Assembly: GCF_901875555.1 (NCBI RefSeq)
Contig: NZ_CABFMD010000006.1
Location: 1 to 41,008 of the forward strand
DNA length: 41,008 nt
Source of the DNA: Streptococcus parasanguinis
GTDB taxonomy: Bacteria > Bacillota > Bacilli > Lactobacillales > Streptococcaceae
Direction: 5' to 3'
Part shown: positions 16,596-26,540 of the stretch, piece after piece
Position numbering within the stretch: position 1 is the stretch's first letter
How the letters are laid out: the number at the start of each line of letters is the position of its first letter
Program-made: the position numbers and the translations under genes
The notes under the pieces: generated by a model
Told to the model about the DNA's origin: nothing
The model's database searches: none
Seen by the model: the letters and a program-made list of their open reading frames with translations, nothing else

Positions 16596-18758
16596 TTATT
16601 TTTTGACAAAAACATATTGTTTCGTGAGGAAATCTCCCTGAGGAAGAACGACGGTTAAGCCGGCATACATGAGCTCAGCTCCTGAATAGACTTGGTCTGT
16701 CCCTTCTAAGCTATAGAACGCATCTTCTTCCAAACCTTTGAGCTTCAGAGTCGGCTCGATCTCTTCAACCGTTGATAAGACCCGTACATAGGTGACAACC
16801 GTACGGTCTTGATAAGTGAACTGGACGGCTGCTTGATTGCTACCATGACCTGGATTGATCAAGCGGTAGTGTTGTCCGAATTGGACAAGGGATCGAATCG
16901 TTTTGTAATGAGCGACTTGAGCTGCGATAACATCCAACTCTTCTTGAGAAAGGCTGGTCAGATCCAATTCATAGCCCAGATTTCCCATCATGGCTACATG
17001 GCCACGTGTTTCTAGTGGTGTGATCCGTCCCATCTGGTGATTTGGCACCGCTGACACGTGAGCTCCCATAGAAATAGTTGGATAGAGATAACTAGATCCA
17101 TATTGGATCGGAAGTCTGGCAATGGCATCCGTATTGTCACTCGCCCAGACCTGTGGGAAATAACGCATCATGCCCAGCTCATTACGGCCACCACCACCGG
17201 AGCAAGACTCAAAGAGGATGTGCTCGTATTTCTCCGTCAAGTACGAAACCACTTCATAGAGACCCAAGATATAAGCATGGGATTGCATCTTGGTTTCCAG
17301 GTAGGTTTTCCCATTTCCAAGCTTGGTGATATTGCGGTTCATATCCCATTTGATATAGTCGATCTCATGGTTTGCAAGCAAGTCATCCAAGACCTGCTTG
17401 ATATAAGCTACTACTTCTTTATTTGAGAAATCAAGCACCAGTTGATTCCGTGAATAGGTGTGTTCATAGCCTGGGACTTGAATAGCCCAGTCCGGATGAG
17501 CCCGATAAAGGTCGCTATCAACAGAAATCATTTCTGGCTCCACCCAAAGGCCAAATTGAAGTCCCTTGTCGTGGATGCCCTGAATCAATTCTGCTAGGCT
17601 TCCACCTAATTTTTCTTCATTGACGGTCCAATCACCAAGGGCCCGATTGTCATCATAACGATTGCCAAACCAGCCATCATCAAGAACAAAGAGTTCGATC
17701 CCCACTTTTTGAGCTTCGTCTGCTAGCTCCAATAATTTGTCTTTCTTGAAATCAAAGTAGGTCGCTTCCCAGTTGTTGATAAGAATCGGGCGTTCTTTAT
17801 GGGCAAACTGGCTAGGAATGATATGGTTTTGGACAAATGCTTGACTCTCTTGACTGAGGCCAGTCAAGCCCTCATGTGAGTAGCTGATCATGGCCACTGG
17901 GGTATCAAAGCTCTGATTTGGTTCCAATTCCCAAGCAAAGTTTTCAGGATTGATCCCCAGTCCAACCCGAACTTCATTGAGTTGATTCTTTTGAACAAAT
18001 CCTTCAAAATTCCCACTGTAGAGCAGTTGGAAAGCCAGAGCAGAGCCCCCATCTTCTGTCACTTCATGATCGGTAATAATAAGAGCCGGAGTCTGGGCAT
18101 GTCCAGAAGCACCACGATTGGAGCTGATGGAGAAGATTCCCTGCTCCACTTGCTGACGGCGGACTGTTTTTTCTCTCGCGTAGGCTCCTTGCAGAGTGAT
18201 GATATCGTAATCACTGGCTGGCAGATCTGCCAACACACTGAGAGCCTTGTGGATTACAACCTTTTCATCACTACAGTTTTCAATCTTTGAGAAGTTAGTG
18301 ATGGTTGCCCGATCCTCGTAGGCGGTGTAGTAGAGGGTCAACCGCAGGGCCGCTTGATCATCTTCAAAGACCAGTGCCAAGGTTTCAGCCTGATCTACTG
18401 AGTGAGGGTTCGGAAGACCAGTCGCCTCAACACTGCCAGAGTAGATATTGGCTCCGACAAAGAGGAAATCCGTCACTTCTGTAACACCATGCTGGATCTG
18501 AATCGACGGCTTTCGAAAATCTCCTAGTCCGTGCTGGCCCAAGACCTGTCGCTGGGTATCTAGACTAAAAGTTCGATTGTCAGGTGTTGGATTTCCAGCG
18601 AACGCATGGTCCTTCTCATGCACTGTATTGGAAAAATGATAAGACGGGATCGGACGTCCCAGATGCTTGAGAATCAGGTAGCCATCTCGATTTTCAAGGA
18701 TGAGGCTCAGTCCCTTACTTTCTACATAGAACAAATTTTGTTCGATACGAATTGCCAT
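16596..18758 (-). CDS. aga: Alpha-galactosidase, GH36 (msm operon)
   Basis: A 720-residue GH36 alpha-galactosidase, the length I recall for Aga in the S. mutans msm operon. The nucleophile is Asp472 in [10 protein letters not shown]. The acid/base motif here reads SDNTDA (Asp541), where the second copy has SDDTDA. The start chosen is the ATG at 18756-18758, 5 bases after GGAGG; an ATG four codons upstream overlaps that ribosome binding site. It is the first gene of aga-msmE-msmF-msmG-gtfA and divergent from msmR. Confidence 0.95.
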   Translation of the reverse strand: MAIRIEQNLFYVESKGLSLILENRDGYLILKHLGRPIPSYHFSNTVHEKDHAFAGNPTPDNRTFSLDTQRQVLGQHGLGDFRKPSIQIQHGVTEVTDFLFVGANIYSGSVEATGLPNPHSVDQAETLALVFEDDQAALRLTLYYTAYEDRATITNFSKIENCSDEKVVIHKALSVLADLPASDYDIITLQGAYAREKTVRRQQVEQGIFSISSNRGASGHAQTPALIITDHEVTEDGGSALAFQLLYSGNFEGFVQKNQLNEVRVGLGINPENFAWELEPNQSFDTPVAMISYSHEGLTGLSQESQAFVQNHIIPSQFAHKERPILINNWEATYFDFKKDKLLELADEAQKVGIELFVLDDGWFGNRYDDNRALGDWTVNEEKLGGSLAELIQGIHDKGLQFGLWVEPEMISVDSDLYRAHPDWAIQVPGYEHTYSRNQLVLDFSNKEVVAYIKQVLDDLLANHEIDYIKWDMNRNITKLGNGKTYLETKMQSHAYILGLYEVVSYLTEKYEHILFESCSGGGGRNELGMMRYFPQVWASDNTDAIARLPIQYGSSYLYPTISMGAHVSAVPNHQMGRITPLETRGHVAMMGNLGYELDLTSLSQEELDVIAAQVAHYKTIRSLVQFGQHYRLINPGHGSNQAAVQFTYQDRTVVTYVRVLSTVEEIEPTLKLKGLEEDAFYSLEGTDQVYSGAELMYAGLTVVLPQGDFLTKQYVFVKK

Positions 18759-18841
18759 ATCTTCCTCCATTGGACCCGAAACATCTATAACTATGTGTTT
18801 TTAATTTCAGTCCCAATAACTTTCTTTTTTAACATGTCTTT

Positions 18842-18870
18842 ATTTTAAATGATGTAAACGCTTTCTAAAA
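18842..18870 (-). promoter_or_regulatory. aga-msm promoter region with cre
   Basis: TGTAAACGCTTTCT (18853-18866) matches the cre consensus at 13 of 14 positions. On the minus strand a candidate -10 TAAAAT lies at 18842-18847; 17 nt upstream only a weak -35 (TTTTAG) is found. A weak promoter with an embedded cre fits an operon needing the activator MsmR and repressed by CcpA. The msmR promoter on the other strand may use TAAAAT at 18895-18900. Confidence 0.55.
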
Positions 18871-18920
18871 TAGAATTTTGTTGGACATATATGGTAAAAT
18901 GTTAGGTAGGAGGTTTACCT

Positions 18921-19754
18921 ATGTTAGTCTTTTCCGAATACCAAACCGATACCATTGACCTAGCCCTTGATTTTTATGGCTACGAAGATTGCCCGAAGAA
19001 CTATGAATTTGGTCCTAGCGTTCGAGACAATTTTGTTCTGCATTATATTACCAAGGGAAAGGGAGTCTTCCACTTCAATAAGAGAGAAATTCAGCTTGAG
19101 GCTGGGGATCTCTTCCTTCTCCCCAAAAATAAGGTGACCTACTACAAGGCCGATGCAGAAGAGCCTTGGTCCTACTACTGGATTGGCATCAGTGGCACCA
19201 AGGTGAGCGATTTCATGCGTTTTTCAACCCTGCATGAAAAAGGTTTTCTGAAGAAAACTGAGGAAGAAACAGAAAAGATCGGCCAGTTTATGGAGCAACT
19301 CGTCCACAAGTCAGAGGCTTCGAAAATGACTTCTCACTACCAACTCCACCTTCTCTCGCAGATCTATGAACTGCTATTTCTTATCAGTGAAGTGGCTCCC
19401 GATATCCATCGCAGCCATCTATCTCCGACCTATCAGCTCTATCTGACCTGCAAGCATGTGATTGAGACGCATTACAATAAAGAACACCTAAGTATTCAAG
19501 AGATCGCTGATGACCTCAATGTCCATCGCTCCTATCTGACAACTGTTTTTAAGGAGTTTCACCAAATCTCTCCCAAAGAATTCCTGCACTCGGTCCGCAT
19601 GCAACGAGCCCAGCAGTTGCTGACCAACACAGACGAAAGCATCAAGATCGTGGCTTACTCAGTTGGCTTTACAGACCCTCTTTATTTTTCAAAGGCTTTT
19701 AAGGCCTATAGCCACCTGACTCCTAGCCAATATCGCAGCAAACATAAAATTTAG
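18921..19754 (+). CDS. msmR: AraC-family activator of the msm operon
   Basis: A 277-residue transcriptional regulator. The N-terminal cupin-like sugar-sensing domain (about 1-150) contains the GKGVFHFNKREIQLEAGDLF pattern. The C-terminal AraC-type double helix-turn-helix (about 180-275) contains IQEIADDLNVHRSYLTTVF and VGFTDPLYFSKAFKAYSH. In S. mutans MsmR activates the raffinose/melibiose operon, and here it sits divergently next to aga, 162 bases away. GGAGG precedes the start. Its stop codon overlaps a candidate GalR operator. Confidence 0.92.
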   Translation: MLVFSEYQTDTIDLALDFYGYEDCPKNYEFGPSVRDNFVLHYITKGKGVFHFNKREIQLEAGDLFLLPKNKVTYYKADAEEPWSYYWIGISGTKVSDFMRFSTLHEKGFLKKTEEETEKIGQFMEQLVHKSEASKMTSHYQLHLLSQIYELLFLISEVAPDIHRSHLSPTYQLYLTCKHVIETHYNKEHLSIQEIADDLNVHRSYLTTVFKEFHQISPKEFLHSVRMQRAQQLLTNTDESIKIVAYSVGFTDPLYFSKAFKAYSHLTPSQYRSKHKI

Positions 19755-19777
19755 TAAAAATTTATTTCTTTTTACTA
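19750..19777 (+). promoter_or_regulatory. Candidate GalR operator and inverted repeat before galR
   Basis: TTTAGTAAA-aa-TTTATTTCT (19750-19769) repeats the architecture of the two sites before galK, sharing the left arm exactly and TTTATTT with O1. In addition TAGTAAAAA (19752-19760) is a perfect inverted copy of TTTTTACTA (19769-19777). A further CTAGTAA at 19798 mirrors TTACTAG at 19772. A -10-like TATACT lies at 19788-19793. Autoregulation of galR is inferred. Confidence 0.55.
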
Positions 19778-19818
19778 GCATTTAGAGTATACTGGAACTA
19801 GTAAGCAATAAAGGATGA

Positions 19819-20829
<1,011 letters not shown>

Positions 20830-20843
20830 GAGGTCTTAGTCTT

Positions 20844-21785
20844 ATGAAAACACACGAAATCCTCTTTCAAACCCTTTCTCAGGCAGATGATTATGTCAAT
20901 GGAGAGCAGTTGGCAAAAGAATTAGGTGTTTCCCGCACCTCTATATGGAAGGCCATCCAACGTCTAGAAAAAGATGGGGTCGTCATCGAATCTCTAAAAA
21001 AGAAGGGTTATAGACTGGTCTCAGGCGATATTCTGCTTCCTGAGGTCATTGCAAAAAATACCAAATTGACCGTTTCCTTAAACGAACAATGTAGCTCCAC
21101 ACAATTGGACGCCAAATTAGGCATAGAAGTTCATAAAGAAGGCAAGGCCCTCTACCTAGCCAATTCGCAGTCCGCTGGAAAGGGTCGCTTTGGTCGGGAT
21201 TACTACTGCCCCGATCAAGGGGGCATCTACATGTCCCTTCATCTCAAGCCTCAACTGCCACCTACGGAACTCCCCCCTTATACCCTCATGGTCGCAGGAG
21301 CCATCTATAAGGCTATTAAAAATCTGACCCTGATCGATGTCGATATCAAATGGGTCAATGATATTTACTATCGCCATAAAAAAATTGGGGGAATCCTAAC
21401 CGAAGCTATCACATCCATCGAGACTGGCCTTGTCACAGATGTCATTATCGGAGTCGGTCTCAATTTAGCCATCCCCACTTTCCCAAAAGAGCTAGAAAGC
21501 AAGGCTGGTTCCTTATTTGAAGGACCTTGTCTCATCACCCGCAATGACCTCATCAGCGAGATCTGGAAGGAATTCTTCCAAACGGATATTGATGAACTGG
21601 TCTACCTCTACAAAGAACGCTCCCTGGTCTTAGGACGAACTGTTACTTTTGAGCAGAACCAGCAGACCTATCAGGGCCTCGCCAAGGATATCTCTGATAC
21701 CGGCCAACTCTTGGTCCAGTTAGAAAATCAAGAAGAAATCTGGCTCAATAGTGGAGAAGTCTCCCTCAAGCAGTGGGATCTATAA
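20844..21785 (+). CDS. birA: Biotin--protein ligase / biotin operon repressor
   Basis: A 313-residue bifunctional BirA. An N-terminal winged helix-turn-helix (about 1-60, LAKELGVSRTSIWKAIQRL) would bind biotin-gene operators. The central ligase domain contains GKGRFGR at 112-118, the biotinyl-AMP loop, and KWVNDIYYRHKKIGGIL near 170. A C-terminal SH3-like domain follows. It attaches biotin to carboxylase carrier proteins. It begins 14 bases after galR and is probably cotranscribed with it, an odd pairing of functions. The unit ends in a strong terminator. Confidence 0.93.
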   Translation: MKTHEILFQTLSQADDYVNGEQLAKELGVSRTSIWKAIQRLEKDGVVIESLKKKGYRLVSGDILLPEVIAKNTKLTVSLNEQCSSTQLDAKLGIEVHKEGKALYLANSQSAGKGRFGRDYYCPDQGGIYMSLHLKPQLPPTELPPYTLMVAGAIYKAIKNLTLIDVDIKWVNDIYYRHKKIGGILTEAITSIETGLVTDVIIGVGLNLAIPTFPKELESKAGSLFEGPCLITRNDLISEIWKEFFQTDIDELVYLYKERSLVLGRTVTFEQNQQTYQGLAKDISDTGQLLVQLENQEEIWLNSGEVSLKQWDL

Positions 21786-21804
21786 AACAGAGCCGACAGC
21801 TCAA

Positions 21805-21841
21805 AAAAGAGTCTGGGAAACAACGTTTCTCAGACTCTTTT
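21805..21841. terminator. Bidirectional terminator after birA
   Basis: Positions 21805-21821 pair with 21825-21841: 17 bp with one G-T pair and a 3-nt loop. A-runs and T-runs flank both sides, so it can act for birA on the plus strand and for the small gene at 21855 on the minus strand. Confidence 0.9.
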
Positions 21842-21854
21842 GTGTAAAGACACA

Positions 21855-22085
21855 TCAAAATTTTTTAAACCATTTCTTGATATACTCTAAGCATATATCC
21901 AGTAAGAATTTGATAAATAATAATACAATTCCAATCTTCACAAACATGTAATATTTAAATGTGTCATCAAATTCACTTACAAGCATCGGAAAGGTGAGAA
22001 TATTAGATGGATTGATAAGAAAATAAAGTGAGATACAAATGGATAAAACCAAGGCCACTATAAAAATTTTTTTATGTAATTGCAT
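21855..22085 (-). CDS. Small two-pass membrane protein, function unknown
   Basis: A 76-residue protein with two hydrophobic segments (about 7-24 and 46-67), a short loop between them and a basic, aromatic C-terminus (YIKKWFKKF). AAGG lies about 7 bases before the ATG. No family is recognised. It converges on birA and shares its terminator. A shared terminator and a plausible ribosome binding site favour a real gene, but homologues are needed to be sure. Confidence 0.5.
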   Translation of the reverse strand: MQLHKKIFIVALVLSICISLYFLINPSNILTFPMLVSEFDDTFKYYMFVKIGIVLLFIKFLLDICLEYIKKWFKKF

Positions 22086-22254
22086 TTTTTACCTTACCCT
22101 TTCTTGTTTTACAACATTAAATACCAATCACCAATTTTATATAGCCTGATTAATTCTTTTATTCCCCTTTCTAACAGGCTATTTTAATAGTTTTTATACC
22201 TTAATCGTATACCAATTTCAAAATAATTCAAGTCTGTTTTTCTAATCATTTTTA

Positions 22255-22462
22255 TGATATAATAATAAAGTTTGAATGTTAAATAAAAAACTCAGTAACT
22301 ATCCCAACAAACTCTATAAAATTATAGAGAGCACATGATCTATTTAAGCTACTAAACAGTTCAATTCAGTATGTTTTTTGCCCTACTTTTAAATCATGAT
22401 ATTGAAAATACCTAAAAGCGTCTTATCAACAGGAAAAAGCCTTGATTCCAAGGCTTTTTTTC
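22255..22462 (+). ncRNA. Candidate small RNA or short-peptide transcript
   Basis: A perfect extended -10 (TGATATAAT, 22255-22263) is followed about 170 bases later by a strong terminator: AAAAAGCCTTG (22434-22444) with CAAGGCTTTTT (22449-22459), then T's. No gene of normal size lies between them. The predicted transcript starts near 22270 and is about 190 nt. A 20-codon frame from the ATG at about 22277 (MLNKKLSNYPNKLYKIIEST) lacks a ribosome binding site. The rest of 22086-22656 holds nothing else I recognise except the promoter at 22588. Confidence 0.45.
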
Positions 22463-22587
22463 ATGTCCATAACAGATTATTTTGTTTACATTAACAATTA
22501 ATCTCTTAGAATCTAATTGAACAGACTAAATCAATCCGATTCCTTCTCACTCTACCAAACACCATCCCCCTATTATCCCTCCACTTA

Positions 22588-22634
22588 TGGTATGATGGTA
22601 GAGTATGTTTAGGTGCCAAGCTACTTGAGCACCT
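22588..22634 (+). promoter_or_regulatory. Promoter and leader hairpin of the ABC pair
   Basis: TGGTATGAT (22588-22596) is an extended -10 without a clear -35. The leader contains AGGTGC and GCACCT arms (22611-22634) that can pair. AAGGAGA then lies about 6 bases before the ATG at 22657. Confidence 0.5.
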
Positions 22635-22656
22635 CCCTGCTAAAAGGAGAACCAAT

Positions 22657-23760
22657 ATGAAAATCGCATGGAATGAAATGAAATACCAGCCCAAGAAGTT
22701 TATCCTGATTGAACTTCTCATCACCATCCTCATGTTTATGGTGGTGTTTTTGTCCGGTCTGACAAATGGACTGGGCCGTTCGGTATCGGCCCAAATCGAT
22801 AACTATGGGGCCCTGCACTACATCCTTTCGACGGATTCAGAAGGGATTATCCCCTTTTCAACCATTACGGCGAAAGATGTAGATGAGGTCCAAAAGATAG
22901 AGGGGATGGACTATTCTGGCTTGTCGATCCAACGGGCAACCGTCTCAACATCAGAGGATTCCAATACCCTGGATATCACCTACTTCGCGACCGATCACAA
23001 CGAAGAAGAGATCCTCAATCCAATCATGGAAGATAAAGACCTCAAGATCTCCGACTTACAGAAAAACGAGGTCATTCTGGATAGTTCTTTCAAAAAGGAT
23101 GAGGGGATCCAAGTCGGCGATCAAGTGATCGACAAAACCTCTAAGCAAAAACTCAAGGTCGTGGCCTTCGCGAAAAATGCCAAATACGGCTATAGCGAGA
23201 TTGGCTTTATCAGCTCGGAGACCTACACAGGCATGCGGCAAAAAACAGATCCAAGCTATCAATGGCAAGCCCAAACCCTCGTGACCAAGAAGAGCATCAC
23301 TTCTAGTGATCTAGCCAGCAACTTGATGGTGGCGGATAAGAAGCAAGTGATCGATAAAATCCCTGGCTACAAGGCTCAAAATCTGACGCTACGGATGATC
23401 ACGTGGGTGCTACTACTCGCTTCTTCTGCTATCCTTGGGGTATTCTTCTATATCCTGACCCTGCAGAAGTTGAAACAGTTCGGTGTCTTGAAGGCCATTG
23501 GCATGTCCATGTGCCAGATTACCTATGTCCAACTATCCCAGCTCACCATCATCTCCCTTATCGGAGTACTGCTGGGTCTTGGCCTGGCAACCATGATGGC
23601 GCCATTATTACCGAATAGCGTCCCTTCCTTTATGACCCTGAAAGACAACCTCACCATCTCGGTTAGCTTTATCCTGACCTCTATTTTGTGTGGTGCCTTG
23701 TCCCTTGTCAAAATCAAAAAAGTAGATCCAATCGAAGTCATTGGTGGAAATGGAGAATAA
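22657..23760 (+). CDS. ABC transporter permease, HrtB/DevC-like
   Basis: A 367-residue FtsX/MacB-type permease. One membrane segment near 17-38 precedes a large extracytoplasmic domain (about 40-245), then three segments (about 250-272, 300-322, 330-350) follow. The FtsX core motif LKQFGVLKAIGMS is near 275. This size and layout, with an ATPase directly downstream, match the HrtBA/DevCA group, which in Gram-positives includes heme exporters. The substrate cannot be read from the sequence, so heme is only one possibility. Its 3' end is separated from the ATPase start by 1 base. Confidence 0.75.
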   Translation: MKIAWNEMKYQPKKFILIELLITILMFMVVFLSGLTNGLGRSVSAQIDNYGALHYILSTDSEGIIPFSTITAKDVDEVQKIEGMDYSGLSIQRATVSTSEDSNTLDITYFATDHNEEEILNPIMEDKDLKISDLQKNEVILDSSFKKDEGIQVGDQVIDKTSKQKLKVVAFAKNAKYGYSEIGFISSETYTGMRQKTDPSYQWQAQTLVTKKSITSSDLASNLMVADKKQVIDKIPGYKAQNLTLRMITWVLLLASSAILGVFFYILTLQKLKQFGVLKAIGMSMCQITYVQLSQLTIISLIGVLLGLGLATMMAPLLPNSVPSFMTLKDNLTISVSFILTSILCGALSLVKIKKVDPIEVIGGNGE

Positions 23761-23761
23761 G

Positions 23762-24451
23762 ATGGCCATTATTGCATTAGAAAATATCAGAAAATCCTAC
23801 GCCGATGGCAGCCAGATGCACCATGTCCTCAACCAGCTGAATTTAAGCGTCGAACCCAACGAATTTGTCGCCATCTTGGGCCCTTCAGGATCTGGTAAAT
23901 CCACTCTCTTAGCTATCGCTGGTTTACTCTTATCAGCGGACGAGGGGCGGATTTCTATCGCTGGCCAAGACTTGACCGGCCTCAACCAAGGCCAGTGGAC
24001 GCAAAAACGGCTGGAATTGCTCGGCTTCATCTTTCAAGATCACCAGCTCCTCTCCTACATGAAAATCGGTGACCAGTTAGAACTGGTGGCCAAATTGAAG
24101 GGGGAAAAGGACAAGAAAAAACGCCAAGAGGAAGTCAAAGCCTTGTTGGCAGATCTGGGCATCGAAGCTTGTTACCAACAATACCCGAATCAGATGTCCG
24201 GTGGGCAAAAACAACGGGCAGCCATTGCTCGGGCCTTTATTGGAAATCCGCAGGTCATCTTAGCCGATGAACCAACTGCTAGCCTAGACCCGGATCGAGG
24301 GCAAGAAATCGCCCAGTTGATCCGGAAAGAAGTCAAATCCAAAAACAAGAGCGCCATCATGGTGACCCATGACCGCTCCATCCTGACCTATGTGGATACC
24401 ATTTATGAATTAACACATGGCCAGTTGCTAAAGGTCGAAAAAGTTGATTAA
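23762..24451 (+). CDS. ABC transporter ATPase, HrtA/LolD-like
   Basis: A 229-residue cytoplasmic ATPase driving the adjacent permease. Walker A is GPSGSGKST, the signature motif is MSGGQKQR, and Walker B is [14 protein letters not shown]. The start used is the ATG at 23762, with GGAG inside the last permease codons as its ribosome binding site; an upstream GTG at 23741 is possible but less well placed. It belongs to the MacB/LolD/HrtA group. A strong bidirectional terminator follows, shared with the convergent vncS. Confidence 0.85.
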   Translation: MAIIALENIRKSYADGSQMHHVLNQLNLSVEPNEFVAILGPSGSGKSTLLAIAGLLLSADEGRISIAGQDLTGLNQGQWTQKRLELLGFIFQDHQLLSYMKIGDQLELVAKLKGEKDKKKRQEEVKALLADLGIEACYQQYPNQMSGGQKQRAAIARAFIGNPQVILADEPTASLDPDRGQEIAQLIRKEVKSKNKSAIMVTHDRSILTYVDTIYELTHGQLLKVEKVD

Positions 24452-24453
24452 AT

Positions 24454-24494
24454 AAAAACTAGCGAACAAGAGTCTCTCTTGTTCGCTAGTTTTT
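24454..24494. terminator. Strong bidirectional terminator between the ABC pair and vncS
   Basis: Positions 24454-24472 and 24476-24494 are a perfect 19-bp inverted repeat with a 3-nt loop. It carries five A's on one side and a T-run on the other, so it can stop both converging transcripts. The vncS stop codon abuts it. Confidence 0.95.
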
Positions 24495-25820
24495 TTATTC
24501 TTGAGGCTCTTTAGGCAGTTCCATACGGAAGCATAAGCCCATAGCTGTTTTGTCAAATTGGTAGGCCAGTTCTTCATGGTCCAGCAAGTGTTGGACCACA
24601 AAGAGTCCCAGACCACCTTCCTTCTTCTGGCGGCTAGCGGTCATTGGCATCTCAGCGGTCTCTACCATTTCTTGGCTGGTATTTTCAACCGCCAAGTGCG
24701 TCCCTTCTTCTTCGAGACGGAGCTGGATCTCTCCACCGGCATCCGAATGCTTAACAGCATTACTGATGACATTTGAGAGGACCAATTTCAGAATGGCTGG
24801 GTCCATATAGACTGGTTTGGCTGGGATTTGATTGTCAATCGTAAGCGCGCGGGATTGAGCCAGGACCTTGTACTGGTCGAGGATCTGCTCTAAGACTTGA
24901 TCCAGCTGGATCCACTCCTTGTCTCCGGCCAATTCTTGGACAGAGGACAGGGACAGGATTTCTAGGACAATCTGGTTCATCTCATCGACGATATCGAGGG
25001 AGACCGCCAGATAGCGGTCCCGATCCTTGTAGCGGCCGATCTTATCCCGCATATTTTCTAGGATAATCTTCAAGCTGGCCAGAGGCGTTTTGAGCTCATG
25101 CGAAGCTCCCCGTAGGAATTCTACCTTCATCTGCTCCAACTTCAGATTTTCCTGTTTCTGCTGCTCTAGATTGTCGATCACCTCTAAAAGATGGTGATAA
25201 AGGTCGTTGATCTGTTGCTTGAGAACGCCAATCTCATCCTGCGAATGAATGGGAAGACTGGCTGTCCGATCCAGCCGCTTCATCCGCTTGGTCATCTGCT
25301 TGATTTCAAGGATCGGAGCAGAAATCATGCGGGCATAGAGATAGGAGGCAATCAGCGACAGAACAAAGGAAGCAAGGAGACTATAGGGAAGAAAGCCCAG
25401 ACTGATATCCCGCGCTTCCTTTTGGGAATCGACGGTCGCTAAGAATTGTAAGGTCAAGTCCTTCCCCTCTTTGGTCTGAATCTTTCGCTCTTCAATGACC
25501 AGGGAATTATTCTGGCTATCAGGGTTGACGAGCAGGTCATCCTTGACCTCTAGGGCATTTTGTTTTTCCTTGCCCTTGATCGAGACCTTGATATCATTGG
25601 TCTTGGAATAAAGGTCGATGACCGACTCAATGGTTCCTTCTTCCTGACCCTGGAAACTCTTGGCCAGGGCCTGTGATTTATTCAAAATTGTCTGGCGCTG
25701 AGACTCGATATAGGTCGATGGAAAAATAAAGTAAACCGAAGCATGTAGAAGGATGACTAAGCTACTAAAAAGGGCAAAGGTGATCAGAAAGATTTTTGCA
25801 AAGATACTCCGTTTGGTCAT
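24495..25820 (-). CDS. vncS: Sensor histidine kinase VncS
   Basis: A 441-residue membrane sensor kinase. TM1 (about 7-32) and TM2 (about 142-163) flank an extracellular sensor of about 110 residues. A HAMP linker, a coiled region and HisKA follow, with phospho-acceptor His241 in GASHELKTPL; the HATPase contains NVISNAVKHS and GLGLFVV. It overlaps vncR by 4 bases (ATGA), so the two are translationally coupled. Gene order and lengths match pneumococcal vex123-vncRS, described in connection with vancomycin tolerance, though that link has been disputed. Confidence 0.85.
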   Translation of the reverse strand: MTKRSIFAKIFLITFALFSSLVILLHASVYFIFPSTYIESQRQTILNKSQALAKSFQGQEEGTIESVIDLYSKTNDIKVSIKGKEKQNALEVKDDLLVNPDSQNNSLVIEERKIQTKEGKDLTLQFLATVDSQKEARDISLGFLPYSLLASFVLSLIASYLYARMISAPILEIKQMTKRMKRLDRTASLPIHSQDEIGVLKQQINDLYHHLLEVIDNLEQQKQENLKLEQMKVEFLRGASHELKTPLASLKIILENMRDKIGRYKDRDRYLAVSLDIVDEMNQIVLEILSLSSVQELAGDKEWIQLDQVLEQILDQYKVLAQSRALTIDNQIPAKPVYMDPAILKLVLSNVISNAVKHSDAGGEIQLRLEEEGTHLAVENTSQEMVETAEMPMTASRQKKEGGLGLFVVQHLLDHEELAYQFDKTAMGLCFRMELPKEPQE

Positions 25821-26470
25821 GGTCTCTCCAATTTATAGCCGACATTGCGTACCGTAACGATACAGTCCAGCTCTAGTTTTTTTCGTAGTTCCTTGATATA
25901 GACATCGATCACCCGGTCAAAAGGAATCTCCTCCGTCTCCTTCCAGACGGCATCGAGGATCTGAGAGCGGGTCCGGGCCTTACCCTCATGCTGGAGCAAG
26001 TATTCCAAGATTTCCAACTCCTTAGCATTCATGGAAATGGCTTGGCCTGCTAGGCTAGCTGTGTAGCTCTCAAAATCCACCCATGCCTCTCCATAGGTGA
26101 AGACCCGGGAAGGTTGAAGCTTTTTAAAAATAGCTTCGATACGGACCTTCAAGAGGGACAAGGAGAAGGGTTTTTCCAGATAACCATCTGCCAACTCTCC
26201 AAAGGCTGTCAACTTATAGTCCTCGTCATGGAAGGCCGTCAGCATGAGGACAGGGACTGAGCTGGTCTTGCGAATGGTCTTGAGCACTTCCAAGCCATTG
26301 AGGATAGGAAGCTGGATATCCAGCAAGACTAAATCTGGTGTCTCTCTGTGAAAGAGGTCCAGGGCCTCCTGCCCATCGCCTGCTTCAAAGACTTCATAGC
26401 CACATTCCATGAGATAGTCGCTCATCCCTTCTCGAATCAGGACTTCATCTTCTACGATTAGTATCTTCAT
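25817..26470 (-). CDS. vncR: Response regulator VncR (OmpR family)
   Basis: A 217-residue regulator. The receiver domain has the phosphorylated Asp51 in LVLLDIQLP and Lys in the YLEKPFS motif. A C-terminal winged helix (about 125-215) binds DNA. It is encoded just upstream of its kinase VncS. Its own promoter lies in the 70-base gap after vex3. AAGGAAA precedes the ATG. Confidence 0.87.
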   Translation of the reverse strand: MKILIVEDEVLIREGMSDYLMECGYEVFEAGDGQEALDLFHRETPDLVLLDIQLPILNGLEVLKTIRKTSSVPVLMLTAFHDEDYKLTAFGELADGYLEKPFSLSLLKVRIEAIFKKLQPSRVFTYGEAWVDFESYTASLAGQAISMNAKELEILEYLLQHEGKARTRSQILDAVWKETEEIPFDRVIDVYIKELRKKLELDCIVTVRNVGYKLERP

Positions 26471-26506
26471 ACACTTTCCTTTTTATCTAAGAAACTTCTA
26501 CCTCCT

Positions 26507-26536
26507 ATTATACCCTATTTCTATTTTAGGAAACAA
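26507..26536 (-). promoter_or_regulatory. vncRS promoter
   Basis: On the minus strand a perfect -10 TATAAT (26507-26512) stands 18 nt after TTGTTT (26531-26536). The predicted start is near 26500. An AGGAGG follows the -10 but has no start codon after it before that of vncR. Confidence 0.6.
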
Positions 26537-26540
26537 TCTC

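Noticed and set aside
26471..26540. A Pep27-type peptide gene after the AGGAGG in this gap
   Set aside because: No ATG, GTG or TTG follows at usable distance before the vncR start and no frame of suitable length exists.
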